The translations under genes and the position numbers were made by a program. A stretch of DNA of 64,000 nt. Source: Atlantibacter subterraneus (GTDB taxonomy: Bacteria; Pseudomonadota; Gammaproteobacteria; Enterobacterales; Enterobacteriaceae). Below the pieces are notes generated by a model. It made no database searches, was not told the DNA's origin, and saw nothing but the letters and a program-made list of their open reading frames with translations. Below are positions 35,028-43,305 of this stretch, piece after piece. The DNA is taken from assembly GCF_027853245.1 (NCBI RefSeq), contig NZ_JAPTZM010000002.1; one strand, given 5' to 3'. Every line of letters starts with the position of its first letter. Position 1 is the stretch's first letter.

Positions 35028-35879
35028 TTATATCCCTCCCTCGATCCTGACATGAGCGCTGAAATTGGTATAAAAAGGTTTAAATGCATAATCTTTATGT
35101 CTTTGCAAAAAAAACCATATTCTGAAAAAACGGAAATTTTTATAGATTTTATTAGTTACATCAGTTTTATCCAAACCAAAATGATCCTGTCCCCTAAAAT
35201 GCAATAAGCCTTCCCATGATAGTGCATATCTTTGCAGTCTGATCAACGTTATTTCTTGAGCATATACATCATGGACACTTATTCCCAAGCCATTATACCT
35301 GTCTTCAGAGCGATTAAATTTTGGCAGCCAGGTATTATAGATTATATCCCGGACAATCTTAGCAGTAAAAATATCAAACCTGATGTTTTTATTATATATA
35401 AAATAATCATTTATAGACTCATTAATTTTTAATAAAGTATCATTAGTTCCAATACCTTCAATAATATCTTTATACGCAAGATCAAGTTGCATACTTCGCC
35501 AGGGAGCGCCGTCTCCATAATGAAAATGTTCAATCAACTCATGTATACGATATTTATTGTTATCTTGAGCAAACAATGTTGATAGTTCCTTCATCTCATC
35601 AAATAAAATCTCTATACATTCATCCTTACTAATTGACCATCCTGATGGAATTTGCGAATTGAAGCCTGCATCAAAGGATTGATAGGCGTTAGAGAGGTCG
35701 TAACGTATCAATTTAAAGGGGTTGACCCGACCAGAAATGTCAGTAATCCCCATTCGGATGAAATCATCATCATTTAAATCGCCACACCGCATGTCATCAG
35801 CGCTTTTGTCGTTAAATGGTCGATTAGTTTGGAAAATCTGACAGGGCAATTGCATAAATAAAGCCATATCGAAATTCAT
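35028..35879 (-). CDS. DUF3289 family protein
   Basis: A 283-residue protein with no signal peptide or obvious membrane segment. It resembles enterobacterial DUF3289 proteins: an N-terminal QTNRPFNDKSADDMRCGDL, a central LIEHFHYGDGAPWRSMQLD, then NGLGISVHDVYAQEITL, and a C-terminal YKNFRFFRIWFFLQRHKDY ending FKPFYTNF. Function is unknown. I see no known catalytic motif, though H-x-H/D clusters such as EHFHYGDG could bind metal. The start has AAGGA seven bases upstream. It forms a two-gene unit with DUF943, is AT-rich, and is absent from this position in E. coli. Confidence 0.78.
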   Translation of the reverse strand: MNFDMALFMQLPCQIFQTNRPFNDKSADDMRCGDLNDDDFIRMGITDISGRVNPFKLIRYDLSNAYQSFDAGFNSQIPSGWSISKDECIEILFDEMKELSTLFAQDNNKYRIHELIEHFHYGDGAPWRSMQLDLAYKDIIEGIGTNDTLLKINESINDYFIYNKNIRFDIFTAKIVRDIIYNTWLPKFNRSEDRYNGLGISVHDVYAQEITLIRLQRYALSWEGLLHFRGQDHFGLDKTDVTNKIYKNFRFFRIWFFLQRHKDYAFKPFYTNFSAHVRIEGGI

Positions 35880-36012
35880 AGCTTATTCCTTTAATCAGAC
35901 TAAAAATTACAGCTAACTTTCGCAAACATAATAATTTACTTTACGTGGAATAAATGAATAACTCTGTACATAAATGGATATATTTATAAAAGCAATATTT
36001 ATTCAGTTTTAT

Positions 36013-36060
36013 ATTGCCCATATAAAAAAGCCGCGTGTCAGAGACAAACGGCCTTATAAT
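36013..36060 (-). terminator. Probable terminator of the chemoreceptor gene
   Basis: On the minus strand an imperfect GC stem (AAGGCCG with CGGC-TT) is followed by a run of six T (36032-36027). It lies within 60 bases of the chemoreceptor stop. The stem is interrupted, so confidence is moderate. Confidence 0.5.
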
Positions 36061-36077
36061 CTGGTATGGATTTGATT

Positions 36078-37643
36078 TTACGCCTGCAACTGCACCTTAA
36101 AGCCTGACATGGTCTCGACCAGCAGCTGCGACTGCGCTTCCAGCGAATGCGTCGCCGCCGACGACTGCTCTACCAGCGCGGCGTTTTGCTGCGCCGCTTC
36201 ATCCATCTGGCTTACCGCAATATTCACCTGTTCAATCCCGCGGCTCTGCTCCTGGGAGGCGCTGGCGATTTCGCGCATCAGTTTGGTCATACGCATCACT
36301 TCGCTGGCGATTTCATCCATGGTTTCTCCAGCCTGCATCGCCAGATCGCTGCCCTCGCCCACGTGAGTTTGCGAATCGGCAATCAGCGTGCGGATCTCTT
36401 TTGCGGCTTCGGCGCTGCGGCTCGCCAGGGTACGCACTTCGCCTGCCACCACTGCGAATCCGCGCCCCTGTTCGCCAGCGCGCGCGGCTTCCACCGCCGC
36501 GTTCAACGCCAGAATATTGGTCTGGAAGGCAATGCCGTCAATCACGCTCAGGATATCGGCGATGCGGTTGGCACTGCCGGAAATATCGCGCATTTTTTCA
36601 ATCACGTAGCACACCATTTCGCTGCCGCGATCGGCGGTTTCCGACACGTTTTGCGTCAGACGATGGGCCTGTTCGGCGTTTTCGGCGTTCTGCTTCACGG
36701 TGGCGGTGATCTGCTCCATGCTGGCCGCGGTTTGCTCCAGCGAGGTGGCGGTGGATTCCGTGCGGCGGGATAAATCGATATTCCCGGCGGTGAGTTCGCG
36801 GCTGCCGGTATCGATTTGCGCGCTGGCGTCGCGGACTTTGGTGACCGATACCACCAGCGACTGGCGCATGGCGTCAATGGCGTTCGCCAGGCGGCCCAGC
36901 TCGTTGTTCGCGGTTGGGGCGACGGTGTGGGTCAGATCGCCCGCCGCCACGCGTTCAAGCTGGACGATAGCCCGGTTCAGCGGGCTCAGCAGCAGATGGC
37001 GCATTCCGAACCAGACGGCGATAATCAGTCCTGCCGCGATCAGCGCCGCCAGCACCATCAGCCCCAGTACGGTTTGTTTGTGTTGCAGCACGCCCGCCAC
37101 TTCTTCTTTGCCCCGGTTTTCACTCCAGGCCAGGAAGGTGCGCATGTCATTATCGAATTTCTGGGACAGCGGGATCAGGCCGTTTTCCATCAGGGCGTAA
37201 TAGTCGTCCGGGCTCTGGCTTTTCAGCGACGCCAGCATCGGCGTGATGCCGTTGACATTAAAGGCGTCGAAGCTGCGCGACAGCTGGCCCAGCAACTGCT
37301 GGCCCTGCTCGTCGTTGACGTTGCTTTCCAGCAGGCTTTTTAGCGTCTTGCGCCCCTGGCTGATTTCATTTTCGATTCGGGTAACCGACTTTTCCGCGTC
37401 CTGCAACAGGCCGACTTCCATCAGGCGTACCGCCTGGCCGGATTCATTACGCGCCCGCAGGATCTGGGTGTAGCCATCATTGAGGCGCATGATCTGCTCG
37501 CCCTGCAGATGGTTGATGCGTTGCAGCGAAGTAGAGCTTTGGGTTAGCGCATAAATACCGATCCCGCTAACCAGTAATAACAGCAGCGTCATGGCTGCCA
37601 GAACGGCCAGCAGGCCCATGCGAATAGAGAGGTTTTTCAACAT
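36078..37643 (-). CDS. Methyl-accepting chemotaxis protein
   Basis: A transmembrane chemoreceptor of 521 residues from MLKNLSIRMG. TM1 is at about 9-32, followed by a periplasmic four-helix-type sensor (about 33-190), TM2 near 192-214 and HAMP (RHLLLSPLNRAIVQLERVAAGDL). The long signalling hairpin has its conserved tip IDGIAFQTNILALNAAVEAARAGEQGRGFAVVAGEVR. It ends MSGFKVQLQA with no NWETF-type pentapeptide, so CheR/CheB would not be tethered to it. It lies 100 bases after yjfF on the same strand but has its own sigma-28 promoter. The ligand is unknown. Another ATG lies two codons upstream. Confidence 0.95.
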   Translation of the reverse strand: MLKNLSIRMGLLAVLAAMTLLLLLVSGIGIYALTQSSTSLQRINHLQGEQIMRLNDGYTQILRARNESGQAVRLMEVGLLQDAEKSVTRIENEISQGRKTLKSLLESNVNDEQGQQLLGQLSRSFDAFNVNGITPMLASLKSQSPDDYYALMENGLIPLSQKFDNDMRTFLAWSENRGKEEVAGVLQHKQTVLGLMVLAALIAAGLIIAVWFGMRHLLLSPLNRAIVQLERVAAGDLTHTVAPTANNELGRLANAIDAMRQSLVVSVTKVRDASAQIDTGSRELTAGNIDLSRRTESTATSLEQTAASMEQITATVKQNAENAEQAHRLTQNVSETADRGSEMVCYVIEKMRDISGSANRIADILSVIDGIAFQTNILALNAAVEAARAGEQGRGFAVVAGEVRTLASRSAEAAKEIRTLIADSQTHVGEGSDLAMQAGETMDEIASEVMRMTKLMREIASASQEQSRGIEQVNIAVSQMDEAAQQNAALVEQSSAATHSLEAQSQLLVETMSGFKVQLQA

Positions 37644-37652
37644 AGTCATTTC

Positions 37653-37709
37653 CCGGTGGTTGCCGATAACTCCACGTGAAGCCAGAAGGAAGTTATCGGC
37701 ATTTACCGG
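37653..37709. repeat. Interrupted palindrome around the chemoreceptor promoter
   Basis: CCGGT-N4-GCCGATAACT, a 19-base centre, then AGTTATCGGC-N4-ACCGG. Fifteen paired positions are perfectly symmetric. The right arm (on the minus strand) is the sigma-28 -10 element; the left arm lies in the transcribed leader next to the start codon. Confidence 0.85.
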
Positions 37710-37719
37710 AAAAAGTTTA
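37693..37719 (-). promoter_or_regulatory. Sigma-28 (FliA) promoter of the chemoreceptor gene
   Basis: On the minus strand TAAACTTT (37719-37712), an 11-base spacer and GCCGATAA (37700-37693) differ from the FliA consensus TAAAGTTT-N11-GCCGATAA at one base. Transcription would start near 37686, 43 bases before the ATG. The gene is therefore predicted to be a class 3 flagellar gene. Confidence 0.9.
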
Positions 37720-37744
37720 ATCAGCAACGAATAATTTCAATATG

Positions 37745-38746
37745 TTACTGCTTTGCTATCGCCGGGTTAACGCGGGTGACAGCGGCATTCTGACGGCTTT
37801 CCCACAGCACGGTCAGGCCGCGTTGCAGGGCGATAAAGATAAACAGCAAAATGCCGATGGCGATTTTGGTCCACCAGGAGCTCAGCGTACCGTCAAAGTT
37901 GATATAGGTCTGGATTAGCCCCTGGATCGCCACGCCGAACAGCGTACCCAGCACCGTACCGACGCCGCCGGAAAGCAGCGTGCCGCCGATCACCACCGAG
38001 GCGATGGCGTCCAGTTCTACCCCTACCCCCGCCAGCGCATAGCCCGCCTGGGTATAGACAGAAAACACGATGCCCGCGAGGGTTGCCAGCCCGGTAGACA
38101 GCATATAGATCCGGATGGTGGTGCTGCGGGTAGAAATCCCCATCAGATTTGCGGAGGTGGCGTTGCCACCAATGGCGTAAACCTGGTTGCCAAAGCGGGT
38201 GCGATGGGCGAGAAAAATGCCGATCACCACCACGCCGAGCATCAACAGCCCCATCGCGCTTAAGCGCCCGCCGCCGGGTATTTTCCAGGCGAGGCTGGAG
38301 AGCGTGTCGTAAATCGGGTGGTTAATCGGAATGGACTCTTCGGACACCAGATAGCTGACGCCGCGCAGGAAGAACATCCCGGCGAGGGTGATAATAAACG
38401 CCGGAATTTTTAGCGCGTCAATCAGCAAACCCATAAATGCGCCAAAGGCGCAGCCCATCGCCAGCACCAGCGGGAATGCCAGCAGCGGGGAAATACCCCA
38501 GTAGCCGATGGCTTTCGCCAGGAATACGCCGGTAAAGGCGATCACCGAGCCGACCGACAGGTCGATGCCGCCGGAGAGGATCACAAAAGTCATTCCGACG
38601 GCGATAATCCCCAGGAAGGCGTTATCGGTCAGGATGTTGCAAATCACCCGCGTGGAGGCGAAACCGGGGAACTGCGTCAGGCAGTAGAGGTAACCCAGCA
38701 CAAACACCGCCAGGGTAATCATCAGCGGTAAGTTACGTTTAATCAT
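37745..38746 (-). CDS. yjfF: YjfF, permease of the galactofuranose ABC transporter
   Basis: A 333-residue inner-membrane permease of the ribose/galactose (RbsC-like) family, start MIKRNLPLMITLAVF. Conserved parts are GMTFVILSGGIDLSVGSVIAFTGV and ELDAIASVVIGGTLLSGGVGTVLGTLFGV. It partners YtfT in importing galactofuranose with YtfQ and YtfR. Its start overlaps the ytfT stop by 8 bases. In E. coli fbp follows; here a chemoreceptor and two DUF genes intervene. Confidence 0.97.
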   Translation of the reverse strand: MIKRNLPLMITLAVFVLGYLYCLTQFPGFASTRVICNILTDNAFLGIIAVGMTFVILSGGIDLSVGSVIAFTGVFLAKAIGYWGISPLLAFPLVLAMGCAFGAFMGLLIDALKIPAFIITLAGMFFLRGVSYLVSEESIPINHPIYDTLSSLAWKIPGGGRLSAMGLLMLGVVVIGIFLAHRTRFGNQVYAIGGNATSANLMGISTRSTTIRIYMLSTGLATLAGIVFSVYTQAGYALAGVGVELDAIASVVIGGTLLSGGVGTVLGTLFGVAIQGLIQTYINFDGTLSSWWTKIAIGILLFIFIALQRGLTVLWESRQNAAVTRVNPAIAKQ

Positions 38747-39755
38747 CGCGGCGTCTCCGACGTAACAGACTAATAAAGCGCGGTGACTGGACAATCAGCA
38801 CGCATAGCACCACCACCGCTTTCACCACCTGGTTCAGCTCTGGCGGGAAACCGGACAGCAAAATCCCGGTGTTCATCCCCTGAATAATCAACGCGCCCAC
38901 CACCGACAGGGCGATGTTGAAGCGTCCGCCCATCAGCGAGCCACCGCCAATCACCACTGCAAGGATGGCGTCCAGCTCCAGCCACAGACCAGCGTTGTTG
39001 GCATCCGCCCCGCGAATATCCGCCGTGACGATAATCCCGGCGATGGCGGCGCACAGGCCGCTGAGCACGTAAGTCAGCATCACCATCAGGCGGGTATTCA
39101 CTCCGGCGTTTTTCGCCGCGCGGATATTAATCCCCACCGCTTCGATAAACATGCCGAGGGCGGTTTTGCGGGTGAACAGCCAGAAGACGATCAGCGTGAC
39201 TAGCGCGATAATCACCGGCGTCGGGAAAAACAACAGCGAGCCGCTGCCCAGGAAAGAGAGCGCGGGCGAGTTGAACGTGACGATTTGCCCGGAGGTGATC
39301 AGTTGCGCCACGCCGCGCCCGGCCACCATCAGGATCAGCGTCGCGACAAACGGCTGGATTTTTAGCACCGCCACCAGAATACCGTTCCACAATCCGGCCA
39401 GCACCCCAACGCCAAGCGCCCCCAGCAGCACCACCGGCAAACTATGGCCGGCAACGGTTAATGATGCCGCTGTCGCTCCGGCAATTGCCATGATGGCACC
39501 AACCGACAGGTCGATACCCCCGGTGGCAATCACCAGCGTCATGCCAATAGCCAGCAGCGCGACGGGCGCGGCACGGTTTAAGATGTCAATCGGGCTGCCG
39601 AATAAGCGCCCGTCCTGAACCACAATCTGGAAGAAATGGTTCGCCACCATGCTGTCGACCAGCAATACCAGCAGCAACGCTATCAGTTGCGGCATTCCCT
39701 GCGGCCAGCGGAAACGGCGCTTCGGCGCGCCCACGTCCGGCACTGAACGAGTCAT
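38739..39755 (-). CDS. ytfT: YtfT, permease of the galactofuranose ABC transporter
   Basis: A 338-residue RbsC-like permease. I chose the ATG at 39755 (MTRSVPDVGAPKRRFRWP), which has AAGGAGGG 7 bases upstream; a TTG one codon before is also in frame. Conserved parts are GMTLVIATGGIDLSVGAIMAIAG and ELDAILAVVIGGGSLMGGRFN. It is third in the ytfQ-ytfR-ytfT-yjfF operon. Confidence 0.97.
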   Translation of the reverse strand: MTRSVPDVGAPKRRFRWPQGMPQLIALLLVLLVDSMVANHFFQIVVQDGRLFGSPIDILNRAAPVALLAIGMTLVIATGGIDLSVGAIMAIAGATAASLTVAGHSLPVVLLGALGVGVLAGLWNGILVAVLKIQPFVATLILMVAGRGVAQLITSGQIVTFNSPALSFLGSGSLLFFPTPVIIALVTLIVFWLFTRKTALGMFIEAVGINIRAAKNAGVNTRLMVMLTYVLSGLCAAIAGIIVTADIRGADANNAGLWLELDAILAVVIGGGSLMGGRFNIALSVVGALIIQGMNTGILLSGFPPELNQVVKAVVVLCVLIVQSPRFISLLRRRRRDD

Positions 39756-39767
39756 CAAGAGCCCTCC

Positions 39768-41270
39768 TTATGCCGCGATGGCATTCATAATTGCGCTGAC
39801 GGACAGCTCTTCAAGCGGGATTTCCGCCACCTGTTCCCGGTCGCGCATGATGATCACCCGGTCGGCATACCCCACCAGCTCTTCCAGTTCTGACGAGATA
39901 ACCAGCAGGGCCAGGCCGTCGGCACACAGCGTTTCGATCAGACGAATAATTTCGGCATGCGCGCCGACGTCAATTCCGCGCGTGGGTTCATCGAGGATCA
40001 GGAACTGCGGACGGGTCAGCAGCCAGCGCGACAGCAGCACTTTTTGCTGATTGCCGCCGGACAAGAACTCCACCGGCTGCTCGGCGCTTGGCGTGCGGAT
40101 GCCCAACTGGCGGATAAAGCGCTCGGCGATGTCGTTTTGCTCGCGCCGGGGGATCGGTCGCAGCCAGCCGCGTTGGGCCTGGAGCGCCAGAATGATATTT
40201 TCGCGCACCGAGGCGGCGGCAATAATCCCATCGGTTTTGCGATCTTCCGGGCAGAAGCCGATCCCCAGACAGGACGCCTGATGCGGGGAGCGCAGCGCCT
40301 GCGGTTTGCCCTTGATTAGCGCGTTGCCGCTGTCGGCGGGCTTGATACCAAAAATCACTTCGGCGGTTTCGGTGCGCCCGGAACCTAACAGCCCCGCCAG
40401 GCCAACAATTTCGCCGGGGCGGACTTCCAGTGAGAACGGCGCAATCACGCCTTTTTTGCCGTAGTCTTTAAACGCCGCTACCGGTTTTTCACTCAGCAGC
40501 GTGCGCCCGGCGCGTTGCAGGGCGTTCTGGTCCAGCTCGCGCCCCAGCATCATCTTCACCAGCTCGATTTGCGGAAGCTCTTTGGTGTCGCGGGTGCCGA
40601 TAAACTTGCCGTTGCGCAGCACGGTGATGCGGTCGGTGACTTCATACACCTGGTCCAGAAAGTGGGTAACGAAAATCAGGCTGACGCCCTGATCGCGCAG
40701 CTGGCGCATCAGGGTAAACAGCATTTCCACTTCTTTGGTATCAAGGCTGGCGGTGGGTTCATCGAGGATCAGCACTTTGGCGGATAAATCGATGGCGCGG
40801 CAAATCGCCACGATTTGCTGCATGGCGACGGAGAAGCGGTTGAGCGGCTCGCGCACGTCGAGGCTGAAGCCGTAAGATGCCATTAGCGCCGTGGCGCGTT
40901 TTTCCATCTCTTTGCGGCGCAGTAAACCGAAGCGTTTCGGCTCGCGGCCAATAAACAGATTATCCGCCACCGACATATTCGGCAGCAGGTTCACTTCCTG
41001 GTACACCGTCCCGATGCCGAGCTGCTGGGCGTGGGCGGTATTTTTCGGGCGGATGGTTTGGCCCTCTAACCACACGGTACCGCCGTCGGGCTGATACACG
41101 CCGGTGAGGGCCTTAATTAATGTGGACTTGCCTGCGCCGTTCTCCCCCAGCAAGGCCATAATTTCGCCACGCCGTAAGCTAAAATCGACGTGATCCAGCG
41201 CTTTTACCCCCGGAAAGACTTTACTCAGCCCTTCGGTGCGCAAGATTTCCTGATGTTGTTGTGTTTGCAT
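39768..41270 (-). CDS. ytfR: YtfR, ATPase of the galactofuranose ABC transporter
   Basis: A 500-residue tandem ABC ATPase of the sugar class. Domain 1 has Walker A GENGAGKST, the degenerate signature FSVAMQQ and Walker B LILDEPTASLD. Domain 2 has the altered Walker A GLLGSGRTE, signature LSGGNQQKV and LILDEPTRGIDVG. This asymmetry is normal for RbsA-like proteins. The ATG at 41270 gives the E. coli length; the preceding GTG is in frame. Confidence 0.97.
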   Translation of the reverse strand: MQTQQHQEILRTEGLSKVFPGVKALDHVDFSLRRGEIMALLGENGAGKSTLIKALTGVYQPDGGTVWLEGQTIRPKNTAHAQQLGIGTVYQEVNLLPNMSVADNLFIGREPKRFGLLRRKEMEKRATALMASYGFSLDVREPLNRFSVAMQQIVAICRAIDLSAKVLILDEPTASLDTKEVEMLFTLMRQLRDQGVSLIFVTHFLDQVYEVTDRITVLRNGKFIGTRDTKELPQIELVKMMLGRELDQNALQRAGRTLLSEKPVAAFKDYGKKGVIAPFSLEVRPGEIVGLAGLLGSGRTETAEVIFGIKPADSGNALIKGKPQALRSPHQASCLGIGFCPEDRKTDGIIAAASVRENIILALQAQRGWLRPIPRREQNDIAERFIRQLGIRTPSAEQPVEFLSGGNQQKVLLSRWLLTRPQFLILDEPTRGIDVGAHAEIIRLIETLCADGLALLVISSELEELVGYADRVIIMRDREQVAEIPLEELSVSAIMNAIAA

Positions 41271-41338
41271 CACCGGACTCCGAAAAGCGTGTCAGTAGAG
41301 CAAAAGGCTCTCCGAAGAGAGCCTTGTCTGCGGCTGGC

Positions 41339-42295
41339 TTAGTAGCCCATGCCTTTTTTCTTCTCGAGTTCTTCTTTCGCGGTATCCGGCAGGAACAGCG
41401 TAGATTTGGTGATGGTAGTTTTCTCAGGCATGGTGCCGTCTTTTTTGAATTTTTCCAGCGCATCGAATGCCGGGCCGGCCATGTTCGGCGTTAATTCAAC
41501 GCTGGCATTGGCTTCGCCGTCGATCATCGCTTTAAAGATATCCGGTACGCCGTCGATGGAGCCCGTCAGAATATCAGAGCCCGGTTTCAGGCCCGCTTCT
41601 TTAATGGCCTGGATGGCACCGATAGCCATGTCGTCGTTATGGGCGTAAACCATACAGATGTTTTTGCCGTTGTTTTCAGCCTTGATAAAGCTCTCCATGA
41701 CTTCTTTGCCTTTACTACGGGTAAAGTCGCCGGATTGCGAACGGATGATTTTCACGTTCGGCGCTTTAGCGATGGCTTCAGCAAAGCCTTTTTTACGGTC
41801 GATCGCTACGCTTGCACCCACGGTGCCCTGGAGTTCAACCACATTACAGGGTTTGCCGTCGAGGGTTTTTACCAGCCAGTCGCCAATCAGACGGCCTTCC
41901 AGCACGTTGTCGGCGGTAACGGTGGTCATATACAGCGATTTGTCTTTTACATCGATATTACGGTCCAGCAGGATCACCGGGATTTCCGCCTCTTTGGCTT
42001 CTTTCAGCACCGGCTCCCAACCTGTTGCTACAACCGGGGCGATAAAGATGGCATCAACGCCCTGAGCGATAAACGAACGCACGGCTTTGATTTGGTTTTC
42101 CTGCTTCTGCTGGCCGTCCGCGATCTTCAGCGTGACGCCGCGTTTTTCAGCCTCGCTTTTCGCCACGCTGGTTTCCGCGGCGCGCCAGCCTGATTCAGAA
42201 CCTACCTGAGAAAAACCCACGGTTAAGGGGGCTGCCATTGCCATAGACGACATGGCTGCCGAAACTGCTGTGACCAGAAGTAAGCGCTTCCACAT
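41339..42295 (-). CDS. ytfQ: YtfQ, galactofuranose-binding periplasmic protein
   Basis: A 318-residue periplasmic binding protein of the RbsB family with a signal peptide ending at AMAA near residue 22. E. coli YtfQ binds galactofuranose. The protein is nearly identical throughout (GFSQVGSESGWRAAETSVAKSEAEKRG). It is first in ytfQ-ytfR-ytfT-yjfF and divergent from ppa across 400 bases containing a GalR/LacI-type operator. The nearby chemoreceptor could use it as a ligand carrier, which is inference. Confidence 0.98.
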   Translation of the reverse strand: MWKRLLLVTAVSAAMSSMAMAAPLTVGFSQVGSESGWRAAETSVAKSEAEKRGVTLKIADGQQKQENQIKAVRSFIAQGVDAIFIAPVVATGWEPVLKEAKEAEIPVILLDRNIDVKDKSLYMTTVTADNVLEGRLIGDWLVKTLDGKPCNVVELQGTVGASVAIDRKKGFAEAIAKAPNVKIIRSQSGDFTRSKGKEVMESFIKAENNGKNICMVYAHNDDMAIGAIQAIKEAGLKPGSDILTGSIDGVPDIFKAMIDGEANASVELTPNMAGPAFDALEKFKKDGTMPEKTTITKSTLFLPDTAKEELEKKKGMGY

Positions 42296-42361
42296 AAGTG
42301 AATCCTCGTAGGGTTATTGTTGGTTAAATCTCCACCTGCGGGAAAACTATAGACAATAAGG

Positions 42362-42384
42362 GATGTAACAAAATGCGTTACATC
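42362..42384. promoter_or_regulatory. Palindrome upstream of ytfQ
   Basis: GATGTAAC-N7-GTTACATC, a perfect 8-bp inverted repeat, lies 67-89 bases before the ytfQ ATG. A further GTTACAT half-copy starts at about 42398. It looks like an operator; the cognate protein is not identified. Confidence 0.55.
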
Positions 42385-42519
42385 ACAATTCAAAAAAGTT
42401 ACATAAAGGTTATGAGCCTGAGAATGCAAGAGTGTGAGCGGGGTAGCGACTTTTCGCCCCTGCGCCAGGCCGCGGATTAGAGAGATTTTTTTGCTTCTGA
42501 CAGGGCAAAAATCTCACTT

Positions 42520-42533
42520 TGTAAACGGTTACA
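42520..42533. promoter_or_regulatory. GalR/LacI-type operator between ytfQ and ppa
   Basis: TGTAAACGGTTACA fits the GalR/GalS-type consensus TGTAANCGNTTACA exactly. It lies 225 bases upstream of ytfQ. Control of a galactofuranose transporter by a galactose-type repressor would make sense, but this is inference. Confidence 0.6.
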
Positions 42534-42651
42534 AAAATTTATTCAGAAAGCGGCTGAGTTTATGGATTATTCAGCCATAAAAAGACAATAAAACGCGTTG
42601 GGATTTATCGGTGACGGGAAAAACAGTCCAGGACTTTCAGGCGCATTTGGC

Positions 42652-42657
42652 TATAAT
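42652..42657 (+). promoter_or_regulatory. -10 box of the ppa promoter
   Basis: A consensus TATAAT, 38 bases before the ppa ATG. The -35 is weak (around TCCAGG, 42628-42633). Confidence 0.6.
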
Positions 42658-42695
42658 ACCCGGCATTGTTTGCCATACAGTTAAAGGAAACAGAC

Positions 42696-43226
42696 ATGAG
42701 CTTACTCAACGTGCCTGCTGGTAAAGATCTGCCAGAAGACATCTATGTAGTTATCGAAATCCCGGCGAATGCGGACCCGATCAAATATGAAATCGACAAA
42801 GACAGCGGTGCGCTGTTCGTTGACCGTTTCATGTCTACCGCGATGTTCTATCCGTGCAACTACGGTTACATCAACCACACCCTGTCTCTGGACGGTGACC
42901 CGGTTGACGTGCTGGTCCCGACACCGTACCCGCTGCAGCCGGGTTCTGTGATCCGCTGCCGTCCGGTTGGCGTGCTGAAAATGACTGACGAAGCAGGCGA
43001 AGATGCCAAGCTGGTTGCGGTCCCGCACACCAAACTGAGCAAAGAGTACGATCACATTAAAGACGTAAACGACCTGCCGGAACTGCTGAAAGCGCAGATT
43101 GCCCACTTCTTCGAGCACTACAAAGATCTCGAGAAAGGCAAATGGGTGAAAGTGGACGGCTGGGATAACGCAGAAGCCGCTAAAGCGGAAATCGTTGCCT
43201 CTTTCGAACGCGCCGCGAAGAAATAA
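42696..43226 (+). CDS. ppa: Inorganic pyrophosphatase
   Basis: Essential cytoplasmic family I pyrophosphatase; pulls biosynthetic reactions forward by hydrolysing PPi. It is 176 residues from MSLLNVPAGKDLPEDIYVV, as in E. coli. The Mg-binding acidic cluster D66-G-D68-P-V-D71 and the active-site tyrosine region FYPCNYGYIN are present. It is followed by its own strong terminator and then the convergent end of the first fimbrial operon. Confidence 0.99.
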   Translation: MSLLNVPAGKDLPEDIYVVIEIPANADPIKYEIDKDSGALFVDRFMSTAMFYPCNYGYINHTLSLDGDPVDVLVPTPYPLQPGSVIRCRPVGVLKMTDEAGEDAKLVAVPHTKLSKEYDHIKDVNDLPELLKAQIAHFFEHYKDLEKGKWVKVDGWDNAEAAKAEIVASFERAAKK

Positions 43227-43252
43227 TTTTCTGGCGTTAGCTCTCATGATAC

Positions 43253-43278
43253 CGGTCGCCTTTGGCGACCGTTTTTTT
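43253..43278 (+). terminator. Terminator of ppa
   Basis: The perfect 8-bp stem CGGTCGCC/GGCGACCG with a 3-base loop is followed by seven T. Confidence 0.9.
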
Positions 43279-43305
43279 TACCACCGCCCGGTTAAATTCC
43301 CCGCG

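Larger units (their letters stand above)
42296..42695. promoter_or_regulatory. Divergent regulatory region ytfQ / ppa
   Basis: A 400-base gene-free region. It holds a palindrome at 42362-42384, repeats of GTTACAT, a GalR/LacI-family operator at 42520-42533 and the ppa -10 box at 42652-42657. No additional gene is seen. Confidence 0.7.
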
